A stretch of 64,000 nucleotides of DNA. It comes from Massilia niastensis DSM 21313. GTDB taxonomy: Bacteria > Pseudomonadota > Gammaproteobacteria > Burkholderiales > Burkholderiaceae_D. This document shows positions 1 through 8,853 of the stretch, piece after piece. Positions within the stretch are counted from its first letter, which is position 1; every line of letters begins with the position of its first letter. Location: the NCBI RefSeq assembly GCF_000382345.1, contig NZ_KB908077.1, positions 186,001 through 250,000 on the forward strand. Reading direction: 5' to 3'. A program made the position numbers and the translations under genes. The notes under the pieces are model-generated. The model was not told the origin of the DNA. It did no database searches and was given only the letters and a program-made list of their open reading frames with translations.

Positions 1-60
1 CTTGCGGCATGGCGCGCCAGCGGTTATAAAGTTCTCCCGCCTCCCCTTCAGCCACCCAGC

Positions 61-1551
61 ATGCATACCCCTTCCCTCACCCGCATCAGCGACATCGTCC
101 GCCTCGGCGCGGCCCGCGCACCCGACGCGCCGGCCCTGGTCGAGGACGGCCGCAGCTGGACCTATGCCCAGCTGCTGGCCCAGGTCGACGCTTACGCGCA
201 GCTGCTGCCCGAACTCGGCGTGCGCCCGGGCGACCGCGTCATGCTGGTGGCCGAGAACTGCGTCGCCCAGGTGGCCCTGCTGTTCGCCATCGCCCGCCTC
301 GACGCCTGGAGCGTGAATGTCAACGCCCGCCTCAGCGCGGGCGAACTGGCGGCGATCCGCGCCCACAGCGGCGCGCGCCGGGTGCTTTATTTACCGGGCT
401 CTCCGGACGCCGCCCTGCACGCCGAACGCGAGGGCGCGCTGCCCTGCGGCGCCCTGCTGGCCGGGCCCCTCGATGCCGGCTGCGTGCCGGAACCGGTGCG
501 GGCCGACGGCGGCCAGGTCGCGGCCCTGGTCTACACCACCGGCACCACCGGCCAGCCGAAAGGGGTGATGCTCACGCATGCCAACCTGCTGTTCGTGGCG
601 GCGACGTCGAGCGCGCTGCGCGGCCTGACGCCCGGCGACCACGCCTACGGCGGCCTGCCCGTCTCGCATGTCTACGGCCTGACCTCGGTCCTGCTCGGGA
701 CCCTGTACGCGGGCGCCTGCCTGCACCTGGCGCCGCGCTTCTCGGCCGAGGCGCTGCTGGAGGCGATCCGCGACGGCAGCCTGACCATCGTCCAGGGCGT
801 GCCGGCCATGTACGCGCGCCTGCTGGCGCTGGCCGGCGCAGCGAAAGCGCCGCTGCCCTCGCGCCTGCGCTTCTGCTACGCCGGCGGCTCGCCGCTCGAT
901 CCGGTGCTCAAGCGCGATGCCGAGCGCCTGCTCGGCATGCCCCTGCACAACGGCTACGGCCTGACCGAGAGCTCCCCCACCGTCAGCCAGACCCGGCTCG
1001 ACGCGCCGCGCACGGACACCTCGGTCGGCCTGCCGATCCCCGGCGTGGCGGTGCGCATCGTCGACCGCGAAGGCAGGGACGCGGCGCCCGGCGAGCCGGG
1101 CGAACTGTGGGTGCGCGGGCCCAACGTCATGAAGGGCTATTACCGCGACCCGCAGCAGAGCGCGGCGGTGCTGCGCCCGGGCGGCTGGCTGGCGACCGGC
1201 GACGTGGCGCGCCGGGAGGCCGATGGCGCCCTGTTCCTGCTGGGCCGGATCAAGGAACTGATCATCCGCTCGGGCTTCAATGTCTATCCGCTGGAGGTGG
1301 AAGCGGCGCTGAACGCCCATCCGGCCGTGCTGCAGTCGGCCGTGGTCGGCCGCGCCCTGCCGGGCGGCGAGGAGGAAGTGGTGGCCTTCGTGGAAGCGGC
1401 GCAGGAGATTGCCCCCGAGGCCCTGCAGGCCTGGCTGCGGCCGCGGCTGGCGCCCTACAAGCGGCCGTCGCGCATCGTGTTCATGGCGGCGCTGCCGGCC
1501 GCGCCCAGCGGCAAGATACTGAAGAGCAAGCTGAAGGCACTGGCGGATTGA
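61..1551 (+). CDS. AMP-dependent acyl-CoA synthetase/ligase
   Basis: A 496-residue ANL-superfamily enzyme that should activate a carboxylic acid with ATP to an acyl-adenylate and transfer it to CoA. Family motifs are all present in order: the phosphate-binding loop YTTGTTGQPKGVMLTH near residue 160, the GYGLTESSP adenylate motif near 300, GWLATGD near 380, the hinge GRIKELIIRSGFNVYP near 400, and the C-terminal catalytic lysine in PSGKILKSKL. There is no signal peptide, so it is cytosolic. Its length is typical of medium or long-chain acyl or aryl-CoA ligases; the substrate cannot be read from sequence. The ATG at 61 begins the conserved reading (MHTPSLTRISD). It stands alone, with a convergent small gene downstream. 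Family assignment is firm and substrate is unknown. Confidence 0.9.
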   Translation: MHTPSLTRISDIVRLGAARAPDAPALVEDGRSWTYAQLLAQVDAYAQLLPELGVRPGDRVMLVAENCVAQVALLFAIARLDAWSVNVNARLSAGELAAIRAHSGARRVLYLPGSPDAALHAEREGALPCGALLAGPLDAGCVPEPVRADGGQVAALVYTTGTTGQPKGVMLTHANLLFVAATSSALRGLTPGDHAYGGLPVSHVYGLTSVLLGTLYAGACLHLAPRFSAEALLEAIRDGSLTIVQGVPAMYARLLALAGAAKAPLPSRLRFCYAGGSPLDPVLKRDAERLLGMPLHNGYGLTESSPTVSQTRLDAPRTDTSVGLPIPGVAVRIVDREGRDAAPGEPGELWVRGPNVMKGYYRDPQQSAAVLRPGGWLATGDVARREADGALFLLGRIKELIIRSGFNVYPLEVEAALNAHPAVLQSAVVGRALPGGEEEVVAFVEAAQEIAPEALQAWLRPRLAPYKRPSRIVFMAALPAAPSGKILKSKLKALAD

Positions 1552-1567
1552 ACCTGGCGGCGTCCGC

Positions 1568-1807
1568 TCAGCGGCGCCGCTTCTTCCAGTTGTAATCGGG
1601 GCCGGTGACGTCGACGCCGGGATGCCCGACCACGTCGGGGTGCTCCGAACACATGGTGACGAAGCACAGGCGCTCGCCCCCGCGCTGGCGCTTGCGCAAC
1701 TCTTCCATGAACTGCATGGCCAGCACCATCTCGCTGGTGTCGAACTGTTCCGAATGCGGATGGCTGACATCGTCGTCCCCGACGGTGGTCCAGTACACCA
1801 TGTACAT
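1568..1807 (-). CDS. Small conserved hypothetical protein (79 aa)
   Basis: A short soluble protein of unknown function. The start is well supported: an AGGAGGA Shine-Dalgarno sequence sits about 5 bases before the ATG at 1807. The product opens with MYMVYWTTVGDDD, contains a helical stretch SEMVLAMQFMEELRKRQ and a segment LCFVTMCSEHPDVVGHPGVD, and ends in a basic KKRRR tail. No membrane segment, signal peptide or catalytic motif is visible. It is convergent with the acyl-CoA ligase gene and divergent from the glycosidase/RmlD fusion. The strong ribosome binding site and protein-like composition make it a real gene. Confidence 0.7.
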   Translation of the reverse strand: MYMVYWTTVGDDDVSHPHSEQFDTSEMVLAMQFMEELRKRQRGGERLCFVTMCSEHPDVVGHPGVDVTGPDYNWKKRRR

Positions 1808-1959
1808 GTTTCCTCCTGTTCAAGCAGTTTGTATTCTCCCCCAAATGGAGGAGCTGCGCCTCAGCTCGCGGCAACTTATTTTTCCTGTTAGCAGAAATTA
1901 GCCGCAAAAACCTGATTAAAGCCTACAGAAAGTAGGAATTATCCGAAATTTTGCTTTTA

Positions 1960-1975
1960 TGTGCGCCAGTTCACA
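1960..1975. promoter_or_regulatory. CRP-like operator, one mismatch
   Basis: TGTGC, six bases, TCACA: nine of ten conserved positions of the CRP consensus TGTGA-N6-TCACA. It lies 60 bases before the ATG of the fusion gene at 2036 and in the divergent region with the gene starting at 1807. I see no convincing -10 box at the usual distance, so this is weaker than the three sites at 29.7, 31.9 and 33.6 kb. Confidence 0.35.
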
Positions 1976-2035
1976 TAAGAGAGGGGATGCCCCCAGTAGT
2001 CTGGAGCCTGTCTTCACAGAGCAGGTATAGCCTTT

Positions 2036-4300
2036 ATGAATTCTTTCCTTCATTCCCAGCCGGAGCACCCTCCGGACCTGGCGCTTTGGGGTGGGCTGGA
2101 ATGCACAGTCAACCGTGTACGCGATAATTACTTCAGCCAGATGGAACGCAATGGCCACGCCGAGCGCCTGCAGGACATCGACCGCTTCGCTTCCCTCGGC
2201 ATCAAGGCCATCCGCTATCCCGTCCTGTGGGAGCGCACCGCTCCCGATGGCATCGACTCCGCCGACTGGTCCTGGTCGGACGAACGCCTCCCCGCCTTGC
2301 AGGAACTCGGTGTCACCCCGATCGTCGGGCTGGTCCACCATGGCAGCGGCCCGCGCCATACCAGCCTGGTCGATCCAGGCTTCCCCGAAAAGCTCGCCGA
2401 GTACGCCGGCGCGGTAGCCCGGCGCTACCCCTGGGTCGAGTACTACACCCCCGTCAACGAACCGTTGACCACGGCGCGCTTCTCCGGCCTGGCCGGGGTC
2501 TGGTATCCGCACGGCTCGAGCGAGGCCACCTTCGTGCGCGCCCTGCTCGTCGAATGCCGCGCCACCGTGCTCGCGATGCGCGCCATCCGCGCGGTCAATC
2601 CCGCCGCCAGGCTGGTCCAGACCGACGATCTCTCCAAGACCTACGGCACGCCCGAGATGGAAGAGATCACCTCCTTCTTCAACGAACGCCGCTGGCTGGG
2701 CTGGGACCTGCTGTGCGGGATGGTCGACCACCACCACAAGCTGTGGAACTACCTGCTCGAATCCGACGCCACGGAAGAAGAACTCCTGTGGTTCCGCGAC
2801 AATCCCTGCCCGCCCGACATCATGGGCGTCAACTACTACGCCACCAGCGAACGCTGGCTGGACCACCGCCCCGAGCGCTATCCGGAAAACCGCCGCCACG
2901 TCTACCGCGGCATTCCCCACGCGGACATCGAAACCCCGCGCGCGCTGGCGACCCCGACCCCGGGCATCGCTCCGCTGCTGATGGAAACCTGGGAGCGCTA
3001 CGGCATCCCGATGGCGATCACCGAGGCCCACATCGACGCCAACCGCGAAGACCAGCTGCGCTGGCTGGTGGAGATCTGGAACTCGGCGCTGAAGGCGCGC
3101 CAGCAGGGCGCCGACGTGCGCGCCGTCACCGTCTGGGCCCTGCTCGGCTCCTTCGACTGGAACTGCCTGGTGACCGAATGCCACGGCTACTACGAGCCGG
3201 GCCCGTTCGACGTACGCGGCGCCAACCCGCGCCCGACCGCGGTGGCCACCCTGATGCGCGAGCTGTCCAGCGGGCGTCCGCTGTCGAACCCGGTGCTGCA
3301 GGGCGAAGGCTGGTGGCGCCGGCCGGGCCGTTTCCTGTGCAAGCCGATCGCCACCCGCACCGCGGTGGCGGACATCGCCGTGCGCGGCCAGTTCAAGTCG
3401 GCCCATGTGCAGCCGATCCTGATCAGCGGCGCCACCGGCACCCTGGGTTCGGCCTTCGCGCGCCTGTGCGAAAAGCGCAACCTGGCCTTCCACGTGCTGA
3501 CGCGCCAGGAGATGGACATCACCGAGCCAGGCTCGGTGGAGGCCGCGATCCAGCGCTTCAAGCCGTGGGCGATCATCAATGCGGGCGGCTATGTCCGCGT
3601 CGACGAGGCCGAGGCCGACGAGGCGCGCTGCATGCGCGAGAACACGCTGGGGCCGACCGTGCTGGCCATGGCCTGCATGCGGCACGCGATCCGCTTCATG
3701 ACCTTCTCGACCGACCTGGTGTTCGACGGCGCCAAGGGCCAGCCCTACGTGGAATCGGACCCGGTCAATCCGCTCGGCGTCTACGGGCGCAGCAAGATGG
3801 AAGCCGAGCGGCGCGTGCTCGACGCCGACCCGCAGGCGCTGGTGATACGCACCAGTTCCTTCTTCGGCCCCTGGGACCAGCACAACTTCGTCACGCTGGC
3901 CCTGAACGCCCTCGATTGCGGCCAGCCGTTCCGGGCGGCGCGCGACGTGACGGTGTCGCCGACCTATGTGCCCGACCTGGTGAACGTGTCGCTCGACCTG
4001 CTGATCGACCGCGAGTGCGGTATCTGGCACCTGAGCAACGGTGAAGCGCTGAGCTGGGCTGAATTCGCCCGGCGCGCCTGCGCCGCGGCCGGGGTGAGCC
4101 CGGACCGGCTCGAGGAAGTCGCGCTCGACACCTGCGGCTATGCCGCGCGGCGTCCTGGATTCAGTGCGCTGGGCAGCGAACGCGCGCTGATGCTGCCTTC
4201 GCTCGACGACGCGCTCAGGCGCTACGTGGAAGCGGTGCAGGAACGCGCCCACGGCGCCGAGACCGAACTGCCGGGCGAGGCCGCGCACTACGCAAGCTGA
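2036..4300 (+). CDS. Family 1 glycosidase-like / RmlD-like sugar reductase fusion
   Basis: A 754-residue two-domain protein. Residues 1 to about 420 resemble glycoside hydrolase family 1: YTPVNEP carries the probable acid/base Glu142, and MAITEAHID carries a candidate nucleophile Glu330. From about residue 460 it is an RmlD/extended-SDR domain with the nucleotide-binding GATGTLG (465-471), STDLVFDG, and the catalytic YGRSK. RmlD enzymes reduce dTDP-4-keto sugars to deoxysugars such as rhamnose. The joining of a glycosidase fold to a nucleotide-sugar reductase suggests one protein acting in glycan building or remodelling, but the reaction is not known to me. There is no signal peptide, so a cytosolic location is likely. 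An intrinsic terminator follows. Both domains look intact. Confidence 0.85.
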   Translation: MNSFLHSQPEHPPDLALWGGLECTVNRVRDNYFSQMERNGHAERLQDIDRFASLGIKAIRYPVLWERTAPDGIDSADWSWSDERLPALQELGVTPIVGLVHHGSGPRHTSLVDPGFPEKLAEYAGAVARRYPWVEYYTPVNEPLTTARFSGLAGVWYPHGSSEATFVRALLVECRATVLAMRAIRAVNPAARLVQTDDLSKTYGTPEMEEITSFFNERRWLGWDLLCGMVDHHHKLWNYLLESDATEEELLWFRDNPCPPDIMGVNYYATSERWLDHRPERYPENRRHVYRGIPHADIETPRALATPTPGIAPLLMETWERYGIPMAITEAHIDANREDQLRWLVEIWNSALKARQQGADVRAVTVWALLGSFDWNCLVTECHGYYEPGPFDVRGANPRPTAVATLMRELSSGRPLSNPVLQGEGWWRRPGRFLCKPIATRTAVADIAVRGQFKSAHVQPILISGATGTLGSAFARLCEKRNLAFHVLTRQEMDITEPGSVEAAIQRFKPWAIINAGGYVRVDEAEADEARCMRENTLGPTVLAMACMRHAIRFMTFSTDLVFDGAKGQPYVESDPVNPLGVYGRSKMEAERRVLDADPQALVIRTSSFFGPWDQHNFVTLALNALDCGQPFRAARDVTVSPTYVPDLVNVSLDLLIDRECGIWHLSNGEALSWAEFARRACAAAGVSPDRLEEVALDTCGYAARRPGFSALGSERALMLPSLDDALRRYVEAVQERAHGAETELPGEAAHYAS

Positions 4301-4339
4301 TTACCTCACGGCCGACATCGGAAGAGCTGTCTGCCATTC

Positions 4340-4374
4340 GCCGCACTTCCCGTCTGGGAAGTGCGGCTTTTTTT
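4340..4374 (+). terminator. Rho-independent terminator
   Basis: A perfect 12-bp stem (GCCGCACTTCCC, loop GTCT, GGGAAGTGCGGC) is followed by seven T residues, 40 bases after the stop of the glycosidase/RmlD fusion gene. Confidence 0.9.
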
Positions 4375-4582
4375 CGGCATTCAGGGTCAGGTCTGTCATT
4401 CGGACATGGACGTACAAACCTTGCGAAATCTCAGAACGATTTTACGTATGCTGAGACTTTTTCCTCTTTCCGACCTGGTCCGTGATGCGCGGGTTGCGGC
4501 GACAAATACAAACCAGCATTCTGAGATAGAGCAAAGGTGCTCGATCGGTGTCCGAATGACAGACCTGACCCTGAATGCCGAA
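4373..4582. mobile_element. MITE-like element with 34-bp perfect terminal inverted repeats
   Basis: The arm at 4373-4406 is the exact reverse complement of the arm at 4549-4582 (34 bp, core GGGTCAGGTCTGTCATTCGG). They enclose 142 bases with no credible gene; the short ORF running through has no protein-like composition. The left arm begins within the T-tract of the preceding terminator. The size, perfect ends and lack of coding suggest a non-autonomous element, perhaps left by an IS or a RAYT/REP-type transposase. No target-site duplication is obvious. Confidence 0.6.
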
Positions 4583-4646
4583 CCCTCGCTTCCCGCCAAT
4601 CAGTGAAGAGCTCTTTTCGGCTGTGGCGATGAACTGGTCTGCTGGA

Positions 4647-6392
4647 TTATTTGACTTCCGCTGCCGTCGTGAACTGCAGCCGGTACAGGTTCGCATACAT
4701 CCCGTCGAGCGCCAGCAATTCCTCATGCGTCCCCTGCTCGACGATCCGCCCATGCTCCATCACGACGATGCGGTCCGCCCGTTCGATGGTCGACAGACGG
4801 TGCGCAATCACGATCGTGGTGCGCCCCGCCATCAGGGTGTCCAGCGCCGCCTGCACCGCGCGTTCGGACTCGTTGTCAAGCGCCGAGGTGGCTTCGTCGA
4901 GGATCAGGATCGGCGCGTCCTTGTAGATCGCGCGCGCGATCGCGACGCGCTGGCGCTGGCCTCCGGACAGGCGCGAGCCGTTCTCGCCGATGCGCGTCTC
5001 CACGCCTTCCGGCAGCTTGGCCACCACGTCGGTGAGGTGCGCGGCCTTGACCGCGCCCGCCAGGCGCTCGTAGTCGATCTGCTCGGCGCCATAGGCGATG
5101 TTGGCGGCCAGGGTGTCGTCGAACAGCACCACGTTCTGGCTGACCATCGCCAGCTGGCTGCGCAGGCTGGCCAGGCGGATGTCCTTGTAGGGCACGCCGT
5201 CGAGCAGCAGGCGGCCGCCTTCCGGATCGTAGAAGCGCGTCACCAGGTTCACAAACGTGGACTTGCCGCCGCCCGAGACGCCGACCAGGGCCACCGTCTG
5301 GCCCGGCTGGACGTCGAGCGTCACGTCGTTCAGCGCCAGGCCATGCGCGTTCGGATAGCGGAAGGCCACGCGCTCCAGCACCAGGTGCCCTTTGGCGCGG
5401 CCCAGTTCACGGGTGCCGGTGTCGACCTCGGGCTGCGAATCGATCATCTCGAACACGGTTTCGGCCGCCGCGATCCCGCGCTGCATCGGGCCATTCACCT
5501 CGGCCAGCGACTTCAGCGGCGTGAGCAGCATCAGCATCATGGTGACGAAGTTGGTGAATTCGCCGACCGTCATGTTGGCCCGGATCGCCAGCACGACCAC
5601 CAGCGACAGCGCCGCCGAGGTCGCGATCTGGGTGACCGGGGTGGTGGCCGCGAAGGCCACCGTCATGCGCTGCGAAAAGCCGCGCAGCGCCATGCTGCGC
5701 GCCTGGAAGCGCGCGCGCTCGTAGCGCTCGCCCGAAAACACCCGGATCACCTGGTGGCCGCGCGCGGCCTCTTCGACCACCCCGGTCATCTCGGACGTGA
5801 CGCGCTGGCTCTCGCGGTTCAGGCGGCGCAGCCGGCCGGTGGTGGTGCGCACGATGACCGCCGTGAGCGGCACCACGATGATCGCCACCAGGGTCAGCTT
5901 CCAGTTCAGATAGAGCAGCGCGGCGAGCAGGCCGATCACCACCAGCACGTCGCGCACGCAGGCCACGAACACCGACTGGATCATGTCCACCACCTGGCGC
6001 ACGTCGTTCACCACGGTGTTGATGATCTTGCCGGTGGTCTCCTCCTGGAAGCGCGCCACCGGCAGGCGCAGCACGCGCTCGAAGGCCATCGCGCGCAGGT
6101 CGTTCAGCACGCGCGAGATCACCCAGTTGTTCAGGTAGGCGGTGGCGAAGGTGCCGATGCCGCGCAGGATGAAGATCGAGACCAGCACCGCCGGGATCCA
6201 CCACAGCGGGAAGGCGACCTTCTCCTTGAAGCCCTTGTCGAGCAGCAGTTCGAGCGCCTTGCCCAGCAGCGGCTGGGTGGCGGCGGTCAGCGCCATCGCC
6301 AGCAGCGCCATCCAGGCGCGCGATTGATAAGGTTTGACGACCGCCAGCAGGCGTTTGACGATAACTCTAGTTTCCACGTTTTTCTTTCGCAT
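4647..6392 (-). CDS. msbA: MsbA-type lipid A/LPS ABC exporter
   Basis: A 581-residue half-transporter with an N-terminal membrane domain of about six helices (residues 20-310) and a C-terminal ATPase. The ATPase shows Walker A GVSGGGKST, Q-loop MVSQNVVLFDDT, signature LSGGQRQRVAIARA, Walker B ILILDEATSALD and the switch histidine in IVIAHRLS. MsbA homodimers flip core-lipid A across the inner membrane. Length matches the family (about 580). It is the downstream member of a minus-strand pair: its first codons overlap the end of the O-antigen ligase gene by 26 bases, so translational coupling is likely. The LPS neighbours support msbA over a generic multidrug exporter. Confidence 0.88.
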   Translation of the reverse strand: MRKKNVETRVIVKRLLAVVKPYQSRAWMALLAMALTAATQPLLGKALELLLDKGFKEKVAFPLWWIPAVLVSIFILRGIGTFATAYLNNWVISRVLNDLRAMAFERVLRLPVARFQEETTGKIINTVVNDVRQVVDMIQSVFVACVRDVLVVIGLLAALLYLNWKLTLVAIIVVPLTAVIVRTTTGRLRRLNRESQRVTSEMTGVVEEAARGHQVIRVFSGERYERARFQARSMALRGFSQRMTVAFAATTPVTQIATSAALSLVVVLAIRANMTVGEFTNFVTMMLMLLTPLKSLAEVNGPMQRGIAAAETVFEMIDSQPEVDTGTRELGRAKGHLVLERVAFRYPNAHGLALNDVTLDVQPGQTVALVGVSGGGKSTFVNLVTRFYDPEGGRLLLDGVPYKDIRLASLRSQLAMVSQNVVLFDDTLAANIAYGAEQIDYERLAGAVKAAHLTDVVAKLPEGVETRIGENGSRLSGGQRQRVAIARAIYKDAPILILDEATSALDNESERAVQAALDTLMAGRTTIVIAHRLSTIERADRIVVMEHGRIVEQGTHEELLALDGMYANLYRLQFTTAAEVK

Positions 6393-7620
6393 TCAGGCAC
6401 AGGCCCATCAGCAGGAACACCATCAGTGCATAGAACATGCTGCCCTTGAGGGACCAGAAAATCACTTCGGTCATGCCGAAGCTGAAGAAGCACAGCACCA
6501 CCAGCATGCCGGCCAGGGCCGGCGCGAACTGGGGCAACCCCATGTGGACGGCCTTCCCGACCTGGCGCGAGAAGAACAGGAAGGGCGCCAGCAGGATGGC
6601 GATCCAGGCCAGCAGGCCGAACACGCCGCCGGTCGCCAGCGCCTGGAGGGCGTCGTTGTGCAGGTGTTCCATCGGCAGGATCGCCGGGTCGAGCGTCCCG
6701 TCCTCCACCAGGTGGCGCAGCTCGGTCCGCACGGCCTTGCGGTCGAGGCCGAACAGCGGCCGCTCCTCGATCAGGATGGCGGCGCCCTTCCACAATTCAA
6801 GGCGGATGCCGACATTGCTGAACGCGCTGCCGCCTTCCATCCAGGTGCGCACGTCGGTGATGCCCTGCTCGGCGCGCTGCTGCATGCCGGTGGCCGGGAT
6901 GAAGAAGGTCGCGCCGACCAGGGCGAAGCTGCCGACCAGCAGCAGCCGCACCCGGCGGCTGTGCAGCATCTGCGCGTAGCTGAGGAACAGCAGCGCGGCC
7001 AGGGCCAGCGCCACCCAGCCGCCGCGGCTGCCGGTGGTGACCGAGGCCGCCAGCCCCGCGACTGCGCCGAGCGCCGGCAGGATCGCCTTGCGCGTGCTGT
7101 GGCGGTAATCGACCGCCGCCGCCAGCGCGACCAGGCCCAGGCACAGCGCCAGGTCGCCGAAAGTGATCGCATTCAGCCAGCCGCCCGGACGCTCCATGCC
7201 CAGCCCCACGCGCTGCCAGAGGATGAAGGGCAGCGCGGCCACGGCGCCGGCCACCACGCCCCACCACAGCACCGCGCGCGGCGGGCGCGCCAGCACCACC
7301 AGCATCGCGGCGCTCAGCGCCGCCAGCATGCGCGACGGCTTGTCGAGGTGATCCAGCCCGGCCTCGGGACGCAGCAGCACGCACGCCAGCGCCAGCGCGA
7401 ACTGGAAACCGAAGGCGGCGACGACCCAGCGGATCTCCTTCCAGTACGGCGCCAGCGCGGCCCACGCCTTGCGCAGCACGAACAGTACCGAGAGCAGGAA
7501 CAGGAGACTGCTGAAACCGATGCCGGAGGGAGCGATGAGGCTGAGAAAAGGGAATAAGAAGACCTGGGCGCCGATCCAAAGCTGCATCGGCTCCCAGGTT
7601 TTCGTCAGCTTATTGTTCAT
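6367..7620 (-). CDS. O-antigen ligase family membrane protein
   Basis: A 417-residue polytopic membrane protein of the Wzy/WaaL (O-antigen ligase) family, with roughly ten to twelve hydrophobic helices spread over the length. The large loop around residues 200-300 has the family look, including GSRGGWVALALA and the conserved EHLHNDALQALATGG region, whose histidine is typical of ligases. Such enzymes join undecaprenyl-linked polysaccharide to lipid A-core in the periplasm. It overlaps the msbA start downstream and diverges from a glycosyltransferase gene, which fits an LPS-assembly role. A polymerase (Wzy) cannot be excluded, but the msbA pairing favours a ligase. Confidence 0.8.
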   Translation of the reverse strand: MNNKLTKTWEPMQLWIGAQVFLFPFLSLIAPSGIGFSSLLFLLSVLFVLRKAWAALAPYWKEIRWVVAAFGFQFALALACVLLRPEAGLDHLDKPSRMLAALSAAMLVVLARPPRAVLWWGVVAGAVAALPFILWQRVGLGMERPGGWLNAITFGDLALCLGLVALAAAVDYRHSTRKAILPALGAVAGLAASVTTGSRGGWVALALAALLFLSYAQMLHSRRVRLLLVGSFALVGATFFIPATGMQQRAEQGITDVRTWMEGGSAFSNVGIRLELWKGAAILIEERPLFGLDRKAVRTELRHLVEDGTLDPAILPMEHLHNDALQALATGGVFGLLAWIAILLAPFLFFSRQVGKAVHMGLPQFAPALAGMLVVLCFFSFGMTEVIFWSLKGSMFYALMVFLLMGLCLNAKEKRGN

Positions 7621-7674
7621 TCACGTTCTTGTGGGATATTCTTGCCACCTTGAGCGAGTGTTTTATCGGATACC

Positions 7675-8514
7675 ATGCAGCAAGCACAGACCATTTCAGT
7701 CGTGATCACCACGTATAACCGCCCGGACGCCCTCGCCGCGGTAGTGGAAGCCTGTTTCTTGCAGGACGACAAGAATTTTGAAATCATTATCGCTGATGAC
7801 GGCTCCACTGCCAACACGCGGGAATGCATCGACCGGCTGCGCGAACGCTCGCCGGTGCCGCTCAAGCACGTCTGGCAGCCGGACGATGGCTTTCGCGCCG
7901 CGATGGCGCGCAACCGCGGCACCCTGGCGGCAACCGGCGACTATATCATTTTCCTGGACGGCGATTGCATTCCGCAGCGCGACTTCATCGCGCGCCACCG
8001 TGCGCTGGCCCGTCCGGGCTTCCTGGTATCGGGCAGCCGGATCCTGCTCAGCCCCGAACTGACCCGCAAGGTCCTGGACGAACACATCGACCTGCCGGCC
8101 ATGGGTGTGTTCGACAAGCTGCGCTACCGCCTGCGTGGCGATCTGAACAAGGTGCTGCAGCTGCTGCTGCACTGGCCCGACCTGGGCCGGGTGCGCCGCA
8201 AGTTCAGCTGGCGCCGCATCAAGAGCTGCAACCTCGCGGTCTGGCGCGCCGACCTGGAAAAGGTCAACGGCTTCGACGAGAGCTTCCTCGGCTGGGGCCA
8301 CGAGGATTCCGACCTGGTGGTGCGGCTGTTCCATGCCGGCGTGCTGCGCAAGGACGGCGCCTTCGCCACCGAGGTGCTGCACCTGTGGCACCGCGAAGCC
8401 CAGCGCGACCAGGAATCGAGCAACCGCAAGCTGGTGCTCGAGCGCGCCGCCGACAAGACCACCCAGGCCACGCGCGGCTTGCGCGACCATGCGGGCGAAG
8501 CCACGCCTGGCTAG
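7675..8514 (+). CDS. Family 2 glycosyltransferase
   Basis: A 279-residue GT-A fold enzyme. The N-terminus has the nucleotide-sugar fold (VVITTYNRPDALAAVV), the acidic IIADDGS, and the DXD-like IIFLDGDC near residue 100. The C-terminal half carries FDESFLGWGHEDSDL, the galactosyltransferase-type acceptor/catalytic motif, then WHREAQRDQE. It probably adds one sugar to LPS core or another surface glycan at the cytoplasmic face. It is transcribed divergently from the O-antigen ligase and msbA pair, with only 54 bases between starts, so the two units probably share a promoter region. Confidence 0.85.
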   Translation: MQQAQTISVVITTYNRPDALAAVVEACFLQDDKNFEIIIADDGSTANTRECIDRLRERSPVPLKHVWQPDDGFRAAMARNRGTLAATGDYIIFLDGDCIPQRDFIARHRALARPGFLVSGSRILLSPELTRKVLDEHIDLPAMGVFDKLRYRLRGDLNKVLQLLLHWPDLGRVRRKFSWRRIKSCNLAVWRADLEKVNGFDESFLGWGHEDSDLVVRLFHAGVLRKDGAFATEVLHLWHREAQRDQESSNRKLVLERAADKTTQATRGLRDHAGEATPG

Positions 8515-8853
8515 GCGCAGACGGGCGAGGTGCTGGCGCTGGGCGGGTCTGGCTGCCGGGTGCGACGCCGGGCTCCATGCACCCCTGAGTGAGTCATCGC
8601 TAGCGGCCGGAACCGCATTTCACGCGCGCCATCCTGGACCAATGCATTTGGCAGGACATGGCCCATCACATCGGCTCCAGGGACGTGAATGATGCTGTTT
8701 AGCAACGAAATGTGTCTCAGCCGGCGCCCCCGGCGCCGCATTCATGGAACACTCTGTATTAAATGAACAACAAAGCAGGGTTTGGACTTGCGGTGCTTAC
8801 AAATGGTTACGTAACATCCAGCAACTATTGATGCTGTATAACTATTGGAAACC
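8515..8853. other. Intergenic region with possible promoter
   Basis: About 340 bases with no credible gene. Near the right end is a TATAAC hexamer at 8837-8842 that could be a -10 box, and a perfect 10-bp palindrome GTTACGTAAC at 8806-8815, placed about 38 bases before the start that the -10 would predict. The palindrome may be an activator site for the downstream eight-gene array. Otherwise only GC-rich short hairpins (around 8720-8735) are visible. Confidence 0.35.

Noticed and set aside
4361..4606. Short ORF through the inverted-repeat element
   Set aside because: It runs through both terminal repeats and has no ribosome binding site or protein-like composition.
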